Origin: Gandjariella thermophila
GTDB lineage: Bacteria; Actinomycetota; Actinomycetes; Mycobacteriales; Pseudonocardiaceae
Length of the DNA stretch: 64,000 nt
Reading direction: 5' to 3'
Assembly: GCF_005405885.1 (NCBI RefSeq)
Contig: NZ_BJFL01000017.1
Span: 49,298 to 113,297, forward strand
Positions within the stretch are counted from its first letter, which is position 1. Each line of letters begins with the position of its first letter. Below are positions 61,755 to 64,000 of this stretch, piece by piece. A program made the position numbers and the translations under genes. The notes under the pieces were generated by a model. The model did not search any database. It worked only from the letters and a program-made list of their open reading frames with translations, and was not told the origin of the DNA.

Positions 61755-62505
61755 TGGACCAGAAGATCGTCACCGCGCGCCTCGACATCCCGGTGCCCGG
61801 CGCGCCCGACTCGCCGATGGGCGCCTACCTCGCCCGTCCGGCCGCATCGGGGCGGCGTCCCGCGGTGCTCGTCGGATTCGGGATGTTCGGGCTGACCGGT
61901 TACGTCCGCAATCTGACCGAGCGGATCGCGCGGCTCGGATACGTCGCGGTCGCGCCGGACTTCTACCACCGTGCCGGACCGGGCATCGAACTCGCCGGCA
62001 CCGACGAGGGCCGGCGCCGGGGACTCGAACTGGGCGGCGCGCTCGGCCGCGCCGACGCCCTGGCGGACGTGCGGGCCACCATCGATCAGCTCCGCGACCG
62101 GGAACCCGTGACGGAGCGCATCGGTATGGTCGGGTGCAGCTTCGGTGGGCACATCGCATACCTCGCCGCCACCCAGCTCGACCTCGCGGGCGACCGCGGT
62201 GTTCTACCCGGGCTGGCTCACCGGTACCGACATCGCGCTCAGCCGGCCGGAACCGACCGTCACGCTGACTGCCGGCATCGCCGGCCGGTTGCTCTTCCTG
62301 ACCGGCGAGGACGACCACCTGGTGACCGCCGATCAGGTCCGGCAGATCATCGGCCACCTCGCCGACGCCGGCGTGCGCCACGAGATGGTCGTCTATCCCG
62401 ACACGCCGTACGGGTTCTTCTGCGAGGAGCGCGACACGTTCCGCCAAGCCCGCCGACGACGCGTGGCGCCACATCCGCGACCTGCTCGCCGCGGAGTTGG
62501 CCTGA
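61755..62505 (+). pseudogene. Dienelactone hydrolase-family gene with two frameshifts
   Basis: GTG 61755 opens a frame (DQKIVTARLDIPVPGAPD) through GMVGCSFGGHIAYLAATQLD, which holds a GxSxGG-type nucleophile elbow with Cys in place of the first Gly-adjacent position. The product continues after a first shift near 62195 (TAVFYPGWLTGTD ... DDHLVTADQVRQIIGHLADA) and a second near 62450 (ADDAWRHIRDLLAAELA) to a stop at 62503. Each shift needs one base. It is a decayed member of a family that opens lactone rings in aromatic degradation. Confidence 0.78.
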
Positions 62506-62518
62506 CCGTCCGGCGACA

Positions 62519-62836
62519 TCACCTCGGCAGTGGGCTGGTCGTCCACTTCGGAGTGTCGTCCGGCGACGTATCCGCCCACTCCGCGCCGGTCAAGCCGGTG
62601 ACCGAGGTGGTCTCGAAGGGATGGCCACCGTCGTCGATGACCTTCGACTTCGTGGTGCCGCCGTCGATCCAGCTCAACGTGGCGTTCCAGGTGCAGTCGC
62701 AGTGCTCCATCTGCACGTCGATCACCAGCGCCTCCGGATCGTTCGCCGTCGCGGTGTACGGGAATTTCAGGGCATCCGCACGGACGTCTTCCGGAAGGGC
62801 CTTCGTGGGCAGCCAGTAGGGCGGCGGGGTGTCCAG
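62519..62836 (-). pseudogene. C-terminal fragment of an unrecognised protein
   Basis: The minus-strand frame reads SPPYWLPTKALPEDVRADAL through HCDCTWNATLSWIDGGTT and ends WTTSPLPR. It is cut at its 5' side where transposase sequence begins. The Cys pair and balanced composition mark a real protein of unknown function. Confidence 0.5.
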
Positions 62837-63180
62837 ATCTGTGGCAGGCGTTCCTGCGCCGCTTCGGGCTGCTGCCGGCCGCCTACACCCAGCTGCGCCT
62901 GGCCCGCGGCCTCGCCGCCGACCTGCGCCGCCCTGGGAGAAACCAGCACCGCCACAACGGCTCACCCCCGCCCGCGTGCGTCGGGGGTTTCGGCACCTGC
63001 GCCCACAGCTGGCCTGTCCAGCTAGGACATCGAACCGTCCCAACCCGGCCCCGGGCGACCCGCAGGACGCAGCAACCACCGCCCAACCCCGCGCTACGAC
63101 GTGCACATCGCCTCACCGACAGGCACGGCAAAAGCGAAAACACCAAAGCCCACCCAGCCACGCCCACGCCGCACACGTTA
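62837..63180 (+). mobile_element. 3' remnant of a transposase gene with frameshifts
   Basis: The plus strand encodes AYTQLRLARGLAADLRRP, then after a shift EKPAPPQRLTPARVRRGFRHLRPQLACPA, then after another shift TAKAKTPKPTQPRPRRT. These are the closing segments of a transposase common in actinomycetes (NF041680-like by memory). The catalytic core is missing. It joins directly to IS3 sequence at about 63180-63190. Confidence 0.6.
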
Positions 63181-63186
63181 CAGTAA

Positions 63187-63439
63187 GGATCTCGTTGGCC
63201 CGCTTGAGTTCTGCGTTCTCCCGCCGCAGCCTGCGCAACTCCTCCGACTCGCTGGTCGTCGGCCGATCGTCCCGCTCGCCGCGGTCGGCCTCGTCCTGGC
63301 GGATCCAGTTCCGCAGCGCCTCGTGGTGCACGCCCAACTGCTCGGCCAGCCGCCGGATCACCGGCTTCGGATCGGACTCCCAATACAGCCGGACCGCCCG
63401 AGCCCTCAGCTCGTCGGGGTACTTCTTCGGTGCTGCCAC
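63187..63439 (-). mobile_element. IS3-family OrfA, 3'-truncated
   Basis: GTG 63439 opens a frame for AAPKKYPDELRARAVRLYWE, a helix-turn-helix, and a leucine-zipper region (SEELRRLRRENAELKRANEIL), the standard IS3 OrfA. After ANEIL the frame runs into unrelated sequence. No OrfB follows, so the element is inactive. Confidence 0.85.
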
Positions 63440-63502
63440 AGATGACTCCCTTTAGGTCCCTATCGGACCATGCTTGAAAGTCTCCGAGCTACCGGGGGAA
63501 CC

Positions 63503-63665
63503 TCAGGTCAGCAACCAGTCCAGACGGCAGGCCGGGTCGCTGGCGGCCATGCGCTGCTGGGCACGTAGGTAGGCGTCCAGGACGACGTCTGGCATACCCA
63601 GCGGCCCATTCGGCAGGTTGGCTAACGGTGGCCCGGCTCGCGCCGCCAGCCGATTCGGGTAGTCA
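63503..63665 (-). pseudogene. Fragment of a lytic-transglycosylase-like protein
   Basis: The minus strand encodes PNGPLGMPDVVLDAYLRAQQ then ASDPACRLDWLLT and a stop. This matches the region just before the catalytic domain of actinobacterial membrane-bound lytic murein transglycosylases, which have a VVLxAY...C.L.W motif. The catalytic Glu region is lost. The break lies about 20 bases beyond the IS3 left side, so the insertion may have caused it. Confidence 0.5.
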
Positions 63666-63919
63666 CCTGCCGGCGCCGAGCAGATCCCAGCCGATCACGT
63701 CTTTCTGCGAAAGCGCTCCGTTCGCCTCGAACTCGCCGCCGCAGCCCCAGCCCTGACTTTTCACGGCGGTCGGTGAGTGGGTGGGGAGGTTGTGTTTTGT
63801 TGTGGTGTGGCTGGTTTTTGTGGCCTGGGCGTGGTGGTTGCCCGGCTGTCGGGCCGGGTAGCCGGGGGTTCCACAGGCCCGGGGTCCTTTCTTTGGTCGC
63901 GGGGACGGGTTCGTGCTGG

Positions 63920-64000
63920 TTAGGGCGCTTGCGGCAGGGAGGTGATGCGCTGCCATGCGTTCACGATCTGGTTGGCCCAGGGCCAGGTGCGGGGAACTTT
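63920..64000 (-). mobile_element. C-terminal end of a transposase, cut by the window edge
   Basis: Reading from the edge, the minus strand encodes KVPRTWPWANQIVNAWQRIT then SLPQAP and a TAA stop at 63920-63922. The composition and the neighbouring insertion-sequence debris suggest the end of an IS transposase. Only 26 residues are visible, so the family is uncertain. 63670-63919 holds GC-rich, T-rich spacer without a gene. Confidence 0.45.

Noticed and set aside
63670..63919. Minus-strand frame ending ALSQKDVIGWDLLGAGR
   Set aside because: It has a protein-like end but a low-complexity beginning and lies between insertion-sequence fragments; there is not enough to call a gene.

Overview
The window is GC-rich chromosomal DNA from an actinomycete. 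A complete mce lipid-import operon, a MarP-type periplasmic protease, Lsr2, a class F sortase, a DUF574-type methyltransferase and predicted arabinan-cleaving enzymes together suggest Pseudonocardiales, a group with arabinogalactan cell walls. This placement is an inference from gene content. No rRNA, tRNA or CRISPR array was found.

Layout, left half. 1-3888 is a carbohydrate ABC importer (lipoprotein, two permeases, a partial unrecognised protein) on the minus strand behind a LacI-type palindrome. 3977-5114 holds a sigma-factor remnant and a SAM methyltransferase. 5187-10342 is a translationally coupled pair: a DEAD/DEAH helicase with a SWIM zinc finger, and a UvrD-type helicase-nuclease. 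10467-13010 is a secreted beta-propeller/phosphoesterase. 13415-23484 is a PucR-type regulator divergent from a complete yrbEAB-mceABCDEF operon. 23740-28214 has a sugar porter and two predicted D-arabinan hydrolases (DUF2961/GH172-like and DUF4185/GH183-like). 28447-32143 holds a YraQ-type permease pair, a small membrane protein and MarP. 32185-35619 is one reading frame that joins a MurT-like lipid II amidation ligase to a complete class A penicillin-binding protein.

Layout, right half. 36012-37448 has a conserved leader-peptide element and a protein built of repeated DivIVA-type motifs. 39068-40153 contains two broken genes. 40332-45608 is a quinate/shikimate-to-protocatechuate cluster (dehydroshikimate dehydratase, shikimate dehydrogenase, TetR regulator, MHS transporter) with matching operator-like sites. 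46286-51636 holds small secreted or surface genes, sortase F, a DUF4142 protein, a secreted hydrolase and Lsr2. 53285-55160 is a cobalamin-riboswitch-controlled cbtBA cobalt transporter and a histidine phosphatase. 56007-60972 is a compact RiPP cluster. 61053-64000 is decayed DNA with a deleted LysR gene, a frameshifted dienelactone hydrolase and overlapping transposase fragments.

The main discovery candidate is the RiPP cluster. It encodes a 53-residue precursor ending in a duplicated hydrophobic heptad and an acidic tail, two PatA/PatG-type subtilisin-like proteases (one with its catalytic Asp replaced by Glu), and a methyltransferase that resembles the catalytic domain of fungal borosin enzymes. 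This points to a backbone N-methylated, possibly macrocyclic peptide that combines borosin and cyanobactin logic. Secondary candidates are the MurT-PBP fusion, the conserved leader peptide found at two unrelated loci, the DivIVA-motif array protein and the helicase pair.
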